Assembly: GCA_033239005.1 (NCBI GenBank)
Contig: BSQZ01000071.1
Coordinates: 899,501 to 963,500 of the forward strand
DNA length: 64,000 nucleotides
Origin: Lamellibrachia satsuma
Lineage: Eukaryota; Annelida; Polychaeta; Sabellida; Siboglinidae
Reading direction: 5' to 3'
Part shown: one piece after another, positions 63,583-64,000 of the stretch
Layout of the letters: each line of letters starts with the position of its first letter
Numbering within the stretch: position 1 is the first letter of the stretch
Made by a program: the position numbers and the translations under genes
Notes under the pieces: model-generated
Told to the model about the DNA's origin: nothing
Databases searched by the model: none
What the model saw: only the letters and a program-made list of their open reading frames with translations

Positions 63583-63795
63583 GACGAAGGAAAGAAATAT
63601 ATGTTGACTAACTATCGTCCATGCCTGCATGCTTAATTAGTTGAGACAAATCCAGATACAAAAACAGATCTCCTTTTTCTGTCGGGCAAGATGAAAGCAT
63701 GTTGCCCTGGCCAGCAATGTTTGTAACCGTACATATATGGATATTATGGGAAAAGTATGTCTGCTGCATAAATGAGTACACCCAAAATGCCTACC

Positions 63796-63851
63796 AACAA
63801 GTAACAATCCACCACCAAATGGTGGTGCACTGGGGGATGCGGTTACTTGTT
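63796..63851. other. Nested hairpin
   Basis: AACAAGTAAC (63796-63805) pairs with GTTACTTGTT (63842-63851). Within the loop CACCAC (63810-63815) pairs with GTGGTG (63822-63827). Confidence 0.55.
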
Positions 63852-64000
63852 AGCTGCAACAAAAGTCCTACCTGGTAGTGTGCAATGACAATGGTCACAA
63901 CAGCACATCTGTATGCATCTTCCTTATGGTTGTGTTGCCTCTTGTGAAGGGGTGTCGTCCGCATACGGAAAAGGTTAACTTCCTGACAGACCGTACGAGT

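Overview
The window is animal (metazoan) genomic DNA. It is AT-rich, with long introns, many minisatellites and a mixed load of mobile elements. The repeat mix (CR1-like LINEs, a Penelope-like element, a tRNA-derived SINE, a THAP-domain DNA transposon and many small terminal-inverted-repeat elements) fits a marine invertebrate, most likely a lophotrochozoan such as a mollusc. The phylum is inferred, not proven.

Two host genes are recognisable and convergent. UBXN4 (UBX domain protein 4, erasin) runs on the + strand from before the left edge to its stop at 12208. Eleven consecutive coding exons can be joined with consistent phases; the first exon is missing. MEIOC (meiosis-specific coiled-coil protein) runs on the - strand. 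Seven exons between 44633 and the stop at 25082 join into 993 codons including the stop, and the start exon lies further upstream. A third gene may begin on the - strand at 62352, with an RFX-type X-box 58 bp upstream.

Layout. 1-13085: UBXN4, with introns that hold six minisatellites, one SINE, one CR1 fragment and two DNA elements. 13086-25081: intergenic, with minisatellites, copies of a dispersed repeat and a LINE (22028-23478). 25082-44633: MEIOC, with introns that carry minisatellites, a SINE, three terminal-inverted-repeat elements and a decayed transposase gene. 44634-51700: nested inverted-repeat elements and a broken Penelope-like element. 51722-60484: a THAP-domain transposon, probably Kolobok-like, that has been invaded repeatedly; a CR1 fragment in it has itself been invaded by a second LINE. 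60485-64000: two more inverted-repeat elements and the candidate promoter and first exon.

The most notable observations are: (1) UBXN4 contains what looks like a minor-spliceosome (U12) intron with GT-AT ends; (2) the nested transposon at 51.7-60.5 kb can be read layer by layer; (3) several unrelated small DNA elements share one design, in which both ends are built from clustered copies of a short motif in inverted orientation. All assignments come from reading the sequence and from knowledge of the families; no search was run.
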